From: Pseudomonas sp. SST3
Lineage (GTDB): Bacteria; Pseudomonadota; Gammaproteobacteria; Pseudomonadales; Pseudomonadaceae
DNA: 64,000 bases
Assembly: GCF_003325755.1 (NCBI RefSeq)
Contig: NZ_QORI02000001.1
Span: 372,001 to 436,000, forward strand
Direction of reading: 5' to 3'
Of the stretch, positions 11,886 through 21,263 are shown piece after piece. The number at the start of each line of letters is the position of its first letter. The first letter of the stretch is position 1. The notes beneath the pieces were generated by a model. That model saw only the letters and a program-made list of their open reading frames with translations. It searched no databases and was not told the DNA's origin. Position numbers and translations under genes: made by a program.

Positions 11886-13001
11886 ATGACCACCCTCACC
11901 ACCACGCCGCGTGCCGACGACTATCACATGCCAGCCGAGTGGGCACCGCATAGCCAGACCTGGATGGTCTGGCCGCAGCGCCCAGACAACTGGCGCGACC
12001 AGGGCACGCCGGCGCAAGCGGCCTTTACCGCGGTGGCCAAAGCCATAGCGCGCTTCGAGCCGGTCACGGTCTGTGCTACCGCCGAGCAGTACGTGGCTGC
12101 GCGGGAACAACTCGACGACCCGCGTATCCGCGTGGTGGAAATCAGTAGCGACGATGCCTGGGTACGCGATACCGGCCCGACCTTCGTGATCAACGGCAAG
12201 GGCGGCCTGCGCGGCGTCGATTGGACCTTCAACGCCTGGGGCGGACTGAACGGCGGGCTCTATGAGGACTGGCAGCGCGACGATGAAGTGGCGCGCAAGA
12301 TCCTCGAGATCGAGCGCTGCGACCGCTACCGCACCGAGGGCTTCGTCCTTGAAGGCGGTTCGATTCATGTCGACGGTGAAGGCACGCTGATCACCACCGA
12401 AGAGTGCCTGCTCAACCGAAATCGCAACCCGCACCTTTCTCGCGAAGAGATCGAACGGGTGCTGGCCGATCATCTGGCGATCGATAAGGTCATCTGGCTG
12501 CCATACGGACTGTACAACGACGAAACCGACGGGCACGTGGACAACTTCTGCTGTTTCGTTCGCCCAGGCGAGGTCCTGCTGGCCTGGACCGATGACCGCG
12601 ACAACCCGAATTACGAGCGCTGCCAGGCCGCCATGAGTGTACTGGAGCAGGCGCGTGATGCCTGGGATCGACAACTGGTGGTACACAAGATGCCCATCCC
12701 AGGACCGCTTCACGCCACCGAAGAAGAATGCGCCGGTGTCGTGCCGCTGGTCGGCACCCAGCCGCGTGATCCTTCGATCCGCCTGGCCGGCAGCTACGTG
12801 AACTTCCTGATCGTCAACGGCGGCATCATCGCCCCGTCATTCCGCGATCCACTGGATAGCGAAGCAGAGGCTATTCTTAGCCGCGTGTTTCCACAGCATC
12901 GGGTCGTCATGGTACCGGGTCGCGAGATTCTGCTCGGCGGCGGCAATATCCACTGCATCACCCAGCAGCAGCCCGCCGCGTCGAACCGCCCTTCGGCGTA
13001 G
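11886..13001 (+). CDS. aguA: Agmatine deiminase AguA
   Basis: 371-aa guanidino-group-modifying enzyme that converts agmatine to N-carbamoylputrescine and ammonia. The start [20 protein letters not shown] matches the family N-terminus. Conserved motifs are [57 protein letters not shown] and the C-terminal [11 protein letters not shown] with catalytic Cys357. With AguB it turns agmatine (from arginine) into putrescine, which feeds the spu genes. Confidence 0.96.
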   Translation: MTTLTTTPRADDYHMPAEWAPHSQTWMVWPQRPDNWRDQGTPAQAAFTAVAKAIARFEPVTVCATAEQYVAAREQLDDPRIRVVEISSDDAWVRDTGPTFVINGKGGLRGVDWTFNAWGGLNGGLYEDWQRDDEVARKILEIERCDRYRTEGFVLEGGSIHVDGEGTLITTEECLLNRNRNPHLSREEIERVLADHLAIDKVIWLPYGLYNDETDGHVDNFCCFVRPGEVLLAWTDDRDNPNYERCQAAMSVLEQARDAWDRQLVVHKMPIPGPLHATEEECAGVVPLVGTQPRDPSIRLAGSYVNFLIVNGGIIAPSFRDPLDSEAEAILSRVFPQHRVVMVPGREILLGGGNIHCITQQQPAASNRPSA

Positions 13002-13028
13002 CGCACCCATCAGAGGAGATCGCCGGGC

Positions 13029-13703
13029 ATGCATTTCAGAGCCGTTCTACTGTGCATGTTGCTGGCGCCATCGGTTCAGGCGATCGAGGCCTATTCGTGC
13101 CGCAACGGCTTCTTCCCGGCATTCGCAGGCCAGGTGCAACAGGCCGAACTGGTCGCTGACAGCGGCCAGCGGGTGCACTTCAGAGACGATGCCGCCGGCT
13201 GCCCCGAAGATGAGTCCTGCCTGCAGAAAGCCTATCTTGTGGATGGTGACAGGCTTCTTGTCGGCAACCAGGCGGATGGCTGGGCCTGCGTCTGGTACTT
13301 TGCCGAGAAGCGCGAGTTCGTCGGCTGGCTGCCCGCAAGCCACATCGACATTGAAGCCTCACAAACACCCACGGCCGACGACTGGATTGGCCGCTGGGTG
13401 CCGATTGCGGGCAGCAACAGCATCGTCATCAGCCGTCCCTCGCCGGCCGGCCCGCTTTTCGCCGAAGGCGACGCGACCTGGTATGGCGGTCTCAACAGCC
13501 ATGGCGAGAGGATCGTCCATGTCGGTGCATTCGCGGGCGAGGCACGGCCTTCCGGCGATTTGCTGAAGATCGCAGAGGGCGATGACGACTACGACTGCAG
13601 CGTCACCTTGCAGTACGTTGCAGGTAACCTGGTCGTGACCGACAACAGCCATTGCGGCGGGATGAACGTTCGGTTCGATGACGTCTACCGCGAAGCGCCC
13701 TAG
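13029..13703 (+). CDS. Exported protein of unknown function with SH3-like segment
   Basis: 224 aa, good AGAGGAG ribosome site before ATG 13029. Residues 1-18 form a signal peptide (MHFRAVLLCMLLAPSVQA). The central part, DRLLVGNQADGWACVWYF then EFVGWLPASHI, has the pattern of a bacterial SH3-like module that binds cell-wall components. Several Cys residues suggest periplasmic disulfides. A C-terminal domain (about 115-224) is unlike anything I recognise. It starts 27 bp after aguA and may share its transcript, but nothing ties it to polyamines. Confidence 0.75.
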   Translation: MHFRAVLLCMLLAPSVQAIEAYSCRNGFFPAFAGQVQQAELVADSGQRVHFRDDAAGCPEDESCLQKAYLVDGDRLLVGNQADGWACVWYFAEKREFVGWLPASHIDIEASQTPTADDWIGRWVPIAGSNSIVISRPSPAGPLFAEGDATWYGGLNSHGERIVHVGAFAGEARPSGDLLKIAEGDDDYDCSVTLQYVAGNLVVTDNSHCGGMNVRFDDVYREAP

Positions 13704-13837
13704 GGCTTTGTCTGATCCCGCTTCCTTGAAGCGCAGCCGATCTGGTCTAGAGTTCAGGCTTTCAGACGACGGCGGTGCCAGCACGGCAGTCGCCACCCCG
13801 ATCACCTGACCTTAAACAGGAACATGCTGCTGTGCTG

Positions 13838-14431
13838 ATGCCCCGTTCTGCCCTGCCGGCTTTGCTGGCCCTTGCGCTTGTCACCAGCGGCTGCGATGAC
13901 GATGGCGACCCCGGCGCCGATCCCAGCGCTGGCTACGTCCCGCCGACCCTGGAACAACTTCCCGACTGCAACCGGATAGCCGCAACGCTTGGGCCGATGA
14001 TCGACGGGCTGGTGCTGGTCGACGAAGAAGACGGCGGGCGCTACGACAATGTGACTGTCTACGGCATCAGCTGCACCTGGCTATCCAAGGAAATGCAATC
14101 CGGCAACGCGTTCGAGATGGTCAAGGGCGGCGGCTTGTCGATCGGCATCAGCGTGGACCCGGAGCCATCGGACGCGAAGCTGCTTCGGCAGATTGGGATG
14201 ATCTATGACGATCACAGGGTTGAGGACATCGGCGGATTCGTCGTGGACCCGAGCAAGCAGTTGGATCCAGCTGCCCAGCTGGGCATCGTCGGCCCGCAGG
14301 TGGTTGTCGGCAGAGTCACTGTTATCGCGGCGGCGGGAGGCATTGCGCTGCAGAAGGTCGAGAGCATGCAGGGCATCACCAACGACCAAGCCATTGAAGG
14401 TGCGGTTGCCGTTCACAAGATGCTGCGTTGA
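13838..14431 (+). CDS. Putative lipoprotein, unknown function
   Basis: About 197 aa. The lipobox LVTSGC ends a short hydrophobic leader (MPRSALPALLALALVTSGC), predicting acylation at that Cys and outer-membrane or periplasmic anchoring. A GTG two codons earlier (13832) is an alternative start, better spaced from the AGGA at 13818-13821. The mature part is acidic at first (DDDGDPGADPS) and carries two further Cys residues. I do not recognise a named domain. The DUF3558-like layout of small Cys-containing lipoproteins is a loose resemblance only. Confidence 0.7.
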   Translation: MPRSALPALLALALVTSGCDDDGDPGADPSAGYVPPTLEQLPDCNRIAATLGPMIDGLVLVDEEDGGRYDNVTVYGISCTWLSKEMQSGNAFEMVKGGGLSIGISVDPEPSDAKLLRQIGMIYDDHRVEDIGGFVVDPSKQLDPAAQLGIVGPQVVVGRVTVIAAAGGIALQKVESMQGITNDQAIEGAVAVHKMLR

Positions 14432-14496
14432 GGTCACAGAAACTGAACTGACAAGGCAATGAAAACACTAAGCGCAGCGACAGCGCAGAACATAAA

Positions 14497-14523
14497 ACAG
14501 GAAACAGGAAACAGGAAACAGGA
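14497..14523 (+). repeat. Heptamer tandem repeat (ACAGGAA)n covering a ribosome-binding site
   Basis: Nearly four uninterrupted copies of the 7-mer ACAGGAA end in ACAGGAG, placing an AGGAG Shine-Dalgarno 6-7 bases before the ATG at 14530. Each unit contains a partial SD (AGGA). Short tandem repeats of this kind can change copy number by slipped-strand mispairing. Confidence 0.8.
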
Positions 14524-14529
14524 GCGAAC

Positions 14530-14913
14530 ATGTCTTTAGCAACAGGGCTGCAAACGCTTTCCATGGCCGGCGTACTCATGCTGATCAGCCTCAGCGGACA
14601 GGCTCAGGAACCGAGCCATCAAACGATGATGTCGAACATGCACACCCAACTGGCCAACTTCGGCGGCTCCATGCACACGACGGCCAAGGTCTGCGGGGAC
14701 TCCTCAGACGAACAGCTGGCCGAGCAAAAAGAGAAGCAAAGAGCCCTGTCGATCCAGAACGGTATGGACACGGCCGCTTTTGACAAGGCCTTCAACGCCG
14801 GTGCAAGCGAGGCGAAAACAAAATGGGCAGCCATCCCGGCGTCTGAACGTCAGGCCAAATGCGACGAGTTCAAGCAAGAGATGGAAGCGTTAGGCCAGCA
14901 GTTCATGCAATGA
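14530..14913 (+). CDS. Small exported alpha-helical protein, unknown function
   Basis: 127 aa. Signal peptide residues 1-25 end with SGQAQ. The mature protein is rich in Glu, Lys, Gln and Ala, is likely helical, and has only two Cys residues (KVCGD and AKCDE) that could form a disulfide. Its SD is the last unit of a heptamer repeat. No family recognised. It is a lone gene between a lipoprotein and a convergent GGDEF gene. Confidence 0.7.
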   Translation: MSLATGLQTLSMAGVLMLISLSGQAQEPSHQTMMSNMHTQLANFGGSMHTTAKVCGDSSDEQLAEQKEKQRALSIQNGMDTAAFDKAFNAGASEAKTKWAAIPASERQAKCDEFKQEMEALGQQFMQ

Positions 14914-14972
14914 CAGCGCTCGCATAGGCCATCGGTCGCGGCGAGCGGCGCCGTACCAGCCCAAGGCGCCAC

Positions 14973-15971
14973 TCAGGACACGATCACCTGATTCTTGCCC
15001 AGGCGTTTGGCGGTATACATCGCCGCATCGGCACGAGCGAACATTGCGCTCAGATCCGGATCGCTGGCTCTGATATAGGTCACGCCGAGGCTGATGGTGA
15101 CACCGAAACGCTGGCCGTCTGGGCTGGTGAAGACCAGTCGCTGAATCTCGCGCTGCAGCCGTTCGGCGATCTGCTCAGCGAGGTCAGGCTGGCAGCCGGG
15201 TAGCAGCAAAGCGAATTCTTCACCGCCAATGCGACCGAACAGATCGCCGCGACGCAGTACCGATGAGCCGCACTGGGCTACGCGCTGCAGCACCTGGTCG
15301 CCCGTCTGATGCCCATGGGTGTCGTTGATTCGCTTGAAGTCATCGATATCCAGCAGCTGAAAAGCCAGCGGACTCGCGTATTGCCGGGCCAGATCGAACT
15401 CGCGCTGAGCGCATTCGAAGAAGTAGCGTCGGTTGCTGCTCTGGGTCAGCACGTCGGTGGTGGCCAGCCGCTGCAGTTCACCTTCGAGCTGCTTCTTTTC
15501 CGTGATGTCTTCGGCGATGCCGACGATGATCGGCCCGCGCGAGCTATCCTCGCTGCCCGCGATGAAGCACTTGTCGCTGAGCCAGCGCAGTTGCCCGTCG
15601 GCACGGATGATGCGGTACTCACGCTCTTCGACGGCGCCCTTGTCCAGAACCTCGAGCATGCTGCGCTGCGCGTATTCCAGATCATCGGGGTAGATGCTGT
15701 TGCGCCATTCGCCGAAATCCGCCAGCAGCAACGCGACGGAGCGGCCAAACACCTGCTCGTATGCCGGGCTGACGTAGATCATCTGCTGGGCCTTCCAATC
15801 AAACGCCCAGAGCACAGCCTTGACCGCACCCATCAGGGTGCTGAACAACTGTTCACGCTCGCTCAGGCGCTCGACCTCACCGCGCGCGTGCATGAGAGCC
15901 AACAGGGTTTGCGCCTCAGTCGGGGGAAGAATGCCAACCCCCGTATCGCTTCGCGACTTCACCACATTCAT
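14973..15971 (-). CDS. PAS-GGDEF diguanylate cyclase
   Basis: 332 aa from the ATG at 15971 (AGGT just upstream). A start at 15998 would add 9 residues. A PAS domain (about 45-170) includes VLWAFDWKAQQMIYVSPAYEQVFG and the PAC motif IVGIAEDITEKKQLE. The GGDEF domain follows, with active-site GGEEF in FGRIGGEEFALLLPG. The autoinhibitory I-site RxxD lies five residues before it (RRGD), so product inhibition by c-di-GMP is expected. There is no EAL domain and no membrane segment, so it is probably a soluble sensor. In P. aeruginosa a GGDEF gene also sits next to desA. Confidence 0.9.
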   Translation of the reverse strand: MNVVKSRSDTGVGILPPTEAQTLLALMHARGEVERLSEREQLFSTLMGAVKAVLWAFDWKAQQMIYVSPAYEQVFGRSVALLLADFGEWRNSIYPDDLEYAQRSMLEVLDKGAVEEREYRIIRADGQLRWLSDKCFIAGSEDSSRGPIIVGIAEDITEKKQLEGELQRLATTDVLTQSSNRRYFFECAQREFDLARQYASPLAFQLLDIDDFKRINDTHGHQTGDQVLQRVAQCGSSVLRRGDLFGRIGGEEFALLLPGCQPDLAEQIAERLQREIQRLVFTSPDGQRFGVTISLGVTYIRASDPDLSAMFARADAAMYTAKRLGKNQVIVS

Positions 15972-16112
15972 ACCTGCATTCCCAAATGGCGCCGGCACCA
16001 GCGGAGGCCCACTAGGGGTTGCTGTCGCGTTAGCACCAGAATGCAGTTCAGAGAGCGCCGGCTGAGCAAAGTTCCAGCCGGCGCGCCCATCGTGAAACGC
16101 GCCGATCGGAGG

Positions 16113-17303
16113 TCAGGCGTGGGCGACGGCCGGCCTCAGCGAGTAGGTTCTCAGGTGCTCGGCGAACTCGCGCAGCGATTGGATACCGCTGGCTTCGGCT
16201 TCCTGCACCCATTGTTTCATCGCGGCGAGCATGTCATGGCCGTTGGCGCTGGTACGGGTCCATATCTGCTGCAAGGCCAGACGCTGCTCGTAAATGATGC
16301 GCAGCGACTGGCTCTGTTCCAGGATCACCGCGATACGCGCCTGTTGCTCATCCTGCAGCAGGCTTGGTTCACGCGACAGCAGCCGCTTGGCCCGGCGAAA
16401 CTGATGGCGCATCGAGGCATCGGCGCGCTCCAGTTCCAGGCGCACGAGCGGCTTGATCACCAGCTTGCGGTACTGCGCCATGATCTGGAAGCGGTTGTTG
16501 AGAATCGCCATGGCGCTATCCATGTCCAGCTGACGCTTGGCCGTGACGCGGTGGGCGATGGGCGCGGTGCGATTCACTTTCGCCAGGCCAAACAGGCTGA
16601 ACAGCTTGATCCAGGCCCAGCCCATGTCGAACTCCCACTTGCGCACCGACAGCTTGGCCGAGTTCGGATAGGTATGGTGATTGTTGTGCAACTCTTCGCC
16701 GCCAATGAGGATGCCCCAGGGCACCAGGTTGGTCGCCGCATCCCGGCATTCGAAGTTGCGATAACCCACGGCATGTCCCAGCCCGTTGACCACCCCGGCG
16801 GCCCAGAGCGGGATCCAGATCATCTGCACCGCCCAGACAGTCAGGCCGATCACACCGAACAGCGCCAGATCGAGGCCAAGCATCAGGACGATACCCAGAT
16901 TGGGGAAGCGCGAATACAGATTGCGCTCGATCCAGTCATCCGGGCAGTTTTTGCCATAGATGCGCAGGGTTTCTTCGTTCTTCGCTTCTTCCATGTACAG
17001 CTCGGCGCCGCGCCGCAGAACCGTGCCGAGCCCTTTCTGCACCGGGCTATGCGGGTCGTCCGGCGTTTCGCATTTAGCGTGGTGCTTGCGGTGGATGGCC
17101 GTCCATTCACGGGTGTTCATCGCCGTGGTCAGCCACAGCCAGAAACGGAAGAAATGTTTGAGCCCAGCATTCAGCTCAAGCGAACGGTGAGCGGAATAGC
17201 GATGTAGATAAACGGTGACCGCAACAATCGTCACGTGAGTCAGTAGCAAGGTGGCCGCGACCACTTGCCAGGCCGAGAGGTTGAGAAATCCGGTGTACCA
17301 CAT
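16113..17303 (-). CDS. desA: Delta-9 acyl-lipid desaturase DesA
   Basis: 396-aa integral-membrane fatty-acid desaturase from ATG 17303 (GAGG ten bases upstream; an open frame to 17444 has no membrane-protein character). It introduces a cis double bond in phospholipid acyl chains. Three di-iron His boxes are present: HRYSAH, HRKHH and HNNHH (in GGEELHNNHHTYPNS). Four membrane segments flank them. The C-terminal third (about 250-396) is a soluble Gln/Arg-rich helical extension. The sequence closely follows P. aeruginosa DesA (PA0286) as I remember it. Confidence 0.93.
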   Translation of the reverse strand: MWYTGFLNLSAWQVVAATLLLTHVTIVAVTVYLHRYSAHRSLELNAGLKHFFRFWLWLTTAMNTREWTAIHRKHHAKCETPDDPHSPVQKGLGTVLRRGAELYMEEAKNEETLRIYGKNCPDDWIERNLYSRFPNLGIVLMLGLDLALFGVIGLTVWAVQMIWIPLWAAGVVNGLGHAVGYRNFECRDAATNLVPWGILIGGEELHNNHHTYPNSAKLSVRKWEFDMGWAWIKLFSLFGLAKVNRTAPIAHRVTAKRQLDMDSAMAILNNRFQIMAQYRKLVIKPLVRLELERADASMRHQFRRAKRLLSREPSLLQDEQQARIAVILEQSQSLRIIYEQRLALQQIWTRTSANGHDMLAAMKQWVQEAEASGIQSLREFAEHLRTYSLRPAVAHA

Positions 17304-17790
17304 GTGTAGCAGCCTCGCAGCGAAGAAAAACCCGGGCCGGCAGCGCCAGCGCCGGACCATTATCTGCCCCTGACGATACATTGCGCGCCCGCCCGTCGCA
17401 GCATCGCGACTTTTCGATGGGCGCCGGTGTACGCAGATGCGCACCAGGCTAATTTACCGCTCGCTCGCCTGGTCGCGGGCCGCTCTAGCTCTGCGCTCGC
17501 CGCATGCTCGCCAGCGTTCGTCAGCGGATGGTTTTCGATGCTGACCAGCCGACCGGCGGCAGACGCTGAGCGAAACGCCTAAGCTGATTGGAGTTGCCTC
17601 TGTTCAGCGTCAGATCCAAATGGCACGGCGTCTCGCCCGCGCCAGGGTAATGGAGCGCAGAATCGCCAGCCGACCTTGGCAACCCCGGGCGCTGGTGCCC
17701 GCCAAGCAATTTTTTTCCGAGCAATGCGCCAGCCGACCATCAAACTGGCAAACTGCTGTTCAAGTGCCGGAGCACTGCCGGAGGTCCCGC
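17304..17790. other. Non-coding divergent region desA / response regulator
   Basis: 487 bp with only short shadow frames. It must hold the desA promoter (minus) and the promoter of the two-component cluster (plus). I see no clear sigma-70 pair, tRNA or repeat in it. Confidence 0.5.
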
Positions 17791-18177
17791 ATGACCGAGC
17801 TGAAACGGATTCTGCATGTCGAGGACGACCCGTCCATCCAGGCGGTCGTCAAAGTAGCGCTGGAAGCGATCGGAGGTTATCAAGTGCTGTCCTGCTCGTC
17901 CGGCCTGCAGGCACTGGGAGAGGTTGAATGGTTCGCACCGCAGTTTATCCTGCTCGATGTGATGATGCCGGGCATGGGCGGTACGGAAACCCTCGCCCGG
18001 CTCGGCGAACAGGTCGACCTGGCGCAGGTGCCGGTGGTCTTCATGACCGCCAAGGCTCAGCCCGGCGAGCTCGAAAATCTGCGCAAACTCGGCGCACGCG
18101 ACGTGATCATCAAACCGTTCGATCCGATGCGTCTGGCCAGCCGGATCCAAGCAATCTGGGAAGCCGGCGACGCCTAA
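17791..18177 (+). CDS. Single-domain response regulator
   Basis: 128-aa CheY-like receiver with no output domain, ATG at 17791 with a GGAGG SD eight bases upstream. The acidic pair is E11-D12 in ILHVEDDPSI. The phospho-acceptor is D56 in FILLDVMMPGMGG, with T (VVFMTAKAQ) and K (VIIKPFDPM) as the conserved switch residues. It lies 34 bp before the sensor kinase. A close paralogue follows the kinase, so the kinase is bracketed by two receivers. Confidence 0.93.
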   Translation: MTELKRILHVEDDPSIQAVVKVALEAIGGYQVLSCSSGLQALGEVEWFAPQFILLDVMMPGMGGTETLARLGEQVDLAQVPVVFMTAKAQPGELENLRKLGARDVIIKPFDPMRLASRIQAIWEAGDA

Positions 18178-18211
18178 GCCGCCGTCCCCACCTCAACGAG
18201 ACAGTCAGCAG

Positions 18212-20617
18212 ATGGAGTCATCGAAATCGATGCCGGCGCCTTCCCCTCCTCCCCGCGAATTGTCCCGGCTCGCCGCCCTGCTGCGCTACGAAATCCTCGA
18301 TACACCGGACGAGTCCGCCTTCGATGACTTCACTCAGCTGGCGTCGTATATCTGCGACACCCCGATTGCGCTGATCTCGCTGGTTGATGATCACCGCCAG
18401 TGGTTCAAGAGCCGCTTCGGCCTCGATGTCAGCGAAACCCCGCGGGAGATCTCGTTCTGCACCCATACCATCGAAGGCCAGGGCATTTTCGAGGTCAACG
18501 ACGCACAACAGGATCAGCGTTTTCAGCAAAATCCGCTGGTGACTGGCGCCCCTCGCATCCGCTTCTATGCCGGCACGCCACTGACTTCGCCGGATGGCTA
18601 CAACCTCGGCACGCTCTGCGTAATCGATCATCAGCCGCGCCAGCTCAGCGATGCGCAGCGCGACGCCCTGGCGAATCTGAGCCGACAGATCATGCGGCTG
18701 TTCGAAGAGCGCCTGCAGGGCCACCGCTACGCCGAGCAGGCGGCGCTGCAGCAGGCCCTGATCAACAGCGCCGGCAGCGCGATGCTGCTGACCACCGCCG
18801 ACGGGCGGATATCGGGCGTCAACCCGACCGCCGAACGCCTGTTCGGCTATTCCGAGCAGATGCTGGTCGATCAATCGCTGACCTCGATATTGTTTCCGCC
18901 GGACGCCCTCGCCCGTCGCGCGAGCATCCTCAGCGACGAACTGGGCGAGATCATCGAGCCGGGATTCGCCGTGCTCACCGCACCATTGCTCGAAGGTCGC
19001 CGCGAGATGCGCGAGTGGCGTCTGCTGCACCGCACCGGAGAGAGCGTGCCGGTACTGCTGAATGTGTCGGCAATTCACGACGAACGCGAGCTGCTGCGCG
19101 GTTACATTATCAGCGCCTATGACCTGGCCCATCAGGAGCGCTTGCAGCTGCGTCTGCAACAGATCGCGGCACAGGTTCCCGGCATGTTGTTCCAGTTCTG
19201 CTGGCGACCCGACGGAACCAGCTCCTTCCCGTACCTTAGCGAGGGGGTCGAGGATATCTACGGGCTGAGTGCGGCCGAGATGACGCCAGGCATCGGCCCG
19301 GTCTTCGACCGCATTCATCCTTGTGATCGCGAGCCCGTGCTGACAAGCATCGGCAAGGCCGCCTCGACACTCACACCCTGGTACTTCGAGCACCGTATCG
19401 ATCACCCCCGCAAGGGCTTGATATGGGTCGAGGCACGCGCCACGCCGATGCGTCAGGCGGACGGGTCGGTACTCTGGCACGGGCTGGTCACCGACATCAC
19501 CGACCGCAAGGCCGAGCAGCTGGAACTGGACAAGCAGCAGGAAATGAACCGACGCCTGCTCGAAGCCCTGTCCGAAGCTGTCGTCGCCTGCGACTCGGAA
19601 GGCCAGCTCACCCTGTTCAACCACACCGCCCGGCTCTGGCATGGCGTCGACGCGCAGCGCCTTACGCCGGAACAGTGGCCGGCCGCCTATCACCTCTGCC
19701 AGACCGACGGTGTGACGCCGATGGCCTATGAGGAAGTCCCGCTGACGCGTGCCTTGCGTGGCGAGCGCATCCGCAACCTGGAGCTGACCATCGTCAACCA
19801 GGGCATGATCCGCCACGTCTCAGCCAATGCCGATCCGATGTATGCCTCCAACGGCCAGCAGAACGGTGCCGTGGTGGTGCTGCACGACATCACCGAGCGC
19901 AAGCAGATCGAGACGCTGCAACGGGATTTCGTCTCCACCGTCAGCCATGAGTTGCGCACACCGCTGACCTCCATCACCGCCTCGCTCGGGCTGATCTGCG
20001 GCGAGGTGATCGGCGAAGTACCGGAGCACCTGCAGGAGCTGCTGGATATTGCCCATCAGAACAGCAAGCGCTTGAGCGCGCTGATCGATGACCTGCTGGA
20101 TATAGACAAACTCTCGGCTGGCAAGATGCGTTTCGAGCTGCAGCTGCAGCCACTGCAACCTCTGCTGGAGCAGGCCCTGCGCAGCAACCAGGGTTACGCC
20201 GAGAGTTATTCGGTCACCACCGAGCTGATCAGCTGCCCCTCGGTGTCGATCAGAGTCGATACGATGCGGCTGGAGCAAGTATTGAGCAATCTGCTATCCA
20301 ACGCAGCCAAATACTCGCCGCCTGGCGAGACCGTCGAGCTGTGGGCCGAAACGGTCGATGCCCATAAAGTCCGCGTCAGCATTCGCGACAAGGGGCCGGG
20401 GATTGCCGATACCTTCCGCGAACGGATATTCAGCAAGTTTGCGCAGGCGGACGCTTCGGATACGCGCCAGCAAGGCGGTACCGGCCTTGGCCTGGCCATC
20501 AGCAAGGAGTTGATCGAGCATATGGACGGACAGATCGGTTTCGATTCGGCCCCTGGCGCAGGCGCCTGTTTCTGGTTCGAGCTGCCCTGCTATCCGTTAC
20601 ATGAGGCTCAGCCATGA
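18212..20617 (+). CDS. Cytoplasmic GAF-PAS-PAS-PAS sensor histidine kinase
   Basis: 801 aa, no transmembrane segment. The GAF domain spans about 15-170 (LRYEILDTPDESAFDDF, PLTSPDGYNLGTLCVID). Three PAS modules follow, at about 180-300, 310-435 (ending VTDITDRKAEQ) and 445-565 (ending LHDITERKQIE). The HisKA phospho-acceptor is in FVSTVSHELRTPLTSITA. The HATPase has N-box LSNLLSNAAKYSPPG, G1 DKGPGI and G2 GGTGLGLAISKEL. The GAF plus SHELRTP type resembles kinases that sense redox or light-like signals, but no cofactor Cys or His is evident. It overlaps the following receiver gene by 4 bp. Confidence 0.92.
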   Translation: MESSKSMPAPSPPPRELSRLAALLRYEILDTPDESAFDDFTQLASYICDTPIALISLVDDHRQWFKSRFGLDVSETPREISFCTHTIEGQGIFEVNDAQQDQRFQQNPLVTGAPRIRFYAGTPLTSPDGYNLGTLCVIDHQPRQLSDAQRDALANLSRQIMRLFEERLQGHRYAEQAALQQALINSAGSAMLLTTADGRISGVNPTAERLFGYSEQMLVDQSLTSILFPPDALARRASILSDELGEIIEPGFAVLTAPLLEGRREMREWRLLHRTGESVPVLLNVSAIHDERELLRGYIISAYDLAHQERLQLRLQQIAAQVPGMLFQFCWRPDGTSSFPYLSEGVEDIYGLSAAEMTPGIGPVFDRIHPCDREPVLTSIGKAASTLTPWYFEHRIDHPRKGLIWVEARATPMRQADGSVLWHGLVTDITDRKAEQLELDKQQEMNRRLLEALSEAVVACDSEGQLTLFNHTARLWHGVDAQRLTPEQWPAAYHLCQTDGVTPMAYEEVPLTRALRGERIRNLELTIVNQGMIRHVSANADPMYASNGQQNGAVVVLHDITERKQIETLQRDFVSTVSHELRTPLTSITASLGLICGEVIGEVPEHLQELLDIAHQNSKRLSALIDDLLDIDKLSAGKMRFELQLQPLQPLLEQALRSNQGYAESYSVTTELISCPSVSIRVDTMRLEQVLSNLLSNAAKYSPPGETVELWAETVDAHKVRVSIRDKGPGIADTFRERIFSKFAQADASDTRQQGGTGLGLAISKELIEHMDGQIGFDSAPGAGACFWFELPCYPLHEAQP

Positions 20618-21003
20618 AGCCATTGCAGCGGATCCTTCATGTCGAAGACGTCCCGTCCATTCGAGTGGTAACGCGGATCGCCCTGGAGAAGCTTGGTGGC
20701 TTCCAGGTGCTCAGCTGCGCGTCTGGCCTGGAAGCGCTGGAACAGGCCCAGCGCTTCGCACCTGACATGATTCTGCTGGATGTAATGCTGCCGCAGATGG
20801 GCGGCATCGAATTACTGCGTCAGCTCTCGCTGCAGATTGATCTACGGCAGACGCCGGTAGTGCTGCTGACCGGACAGCCGAACGAACCCGCCGATGCAGG
20901 CGAGCTGCAGCGGCTCGGTGTACGCAAGCTACTGCAGAAACCATTCGACCCCCTGCAACTGGCGACGCAACTGCAAGAAATCTGGAATTCCGAGCAGCGA
21001 TGA
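20614..21003 (+). CDS. Single-domain response regulator, paralogue of 17791-18177
   Basis: 129-aa CheY-like receiver translationally coupled (ATGA) to the histidine kinase. Phospho-acceptor D56 in MILLDVMLPQMGG, Thr in VVLLTGQPNE, Lys in KLLQKPFDPL. It shares the opening RILHVED and the middle QVLSC.SGL with the first receiver, so the pair arose by duplication. The third acidic position is Val (EDV) rather than Asp. Either it is a second output or it acts as a phosphate sink. Confidence 0.92.
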   Translation: MKPLQRILHVEDVPSIRVVTRIALEKLGGFQVLSCASGLEALEQAQRFAPDMILLDVMLPQMGGIELLRQLSLQIDLRQTPVVLLTGQPNEPADAGELQRLGVRKLLQKPFDPLQLATQLQEIWNSEQR

Positions 21004-21263
21004 CAGCGCCAATCTGTGCTACGCAGCGGGTTGCCAAACGCCCTCGGCGACACTGACGAATTCGCGCAGCGCGCCGACCGCTTGTCGCGAATTCGAGCCG
21101 GAGCAGCGCCGACGTCGCTGCTGAAGCTCGCAGGCCTCCGCGTCGTCTGGCCGGCATTGCTGAACTCGGCTAACCCCTTTTTGGGATCAGCCGCACCGGT
21201 AGCCGCTCGGCGCACAAGCTGACCGTCGACGACACCTTTCAGGTTTGACTTGCCGCTGTCCCT

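Noticed and set aside
15309..17207. Long plus-strand frame of 632 codons
   Set aside because: It runs antisense over the GGDEF and desA genes. The composition is that of a GC-rich shadow frame, with no motif.
18218..19816. 532-codon minus-strand frame
   Set aside because: Antisense to the histidine kinase, whose GAF, PAS and kinase motifs are clear.
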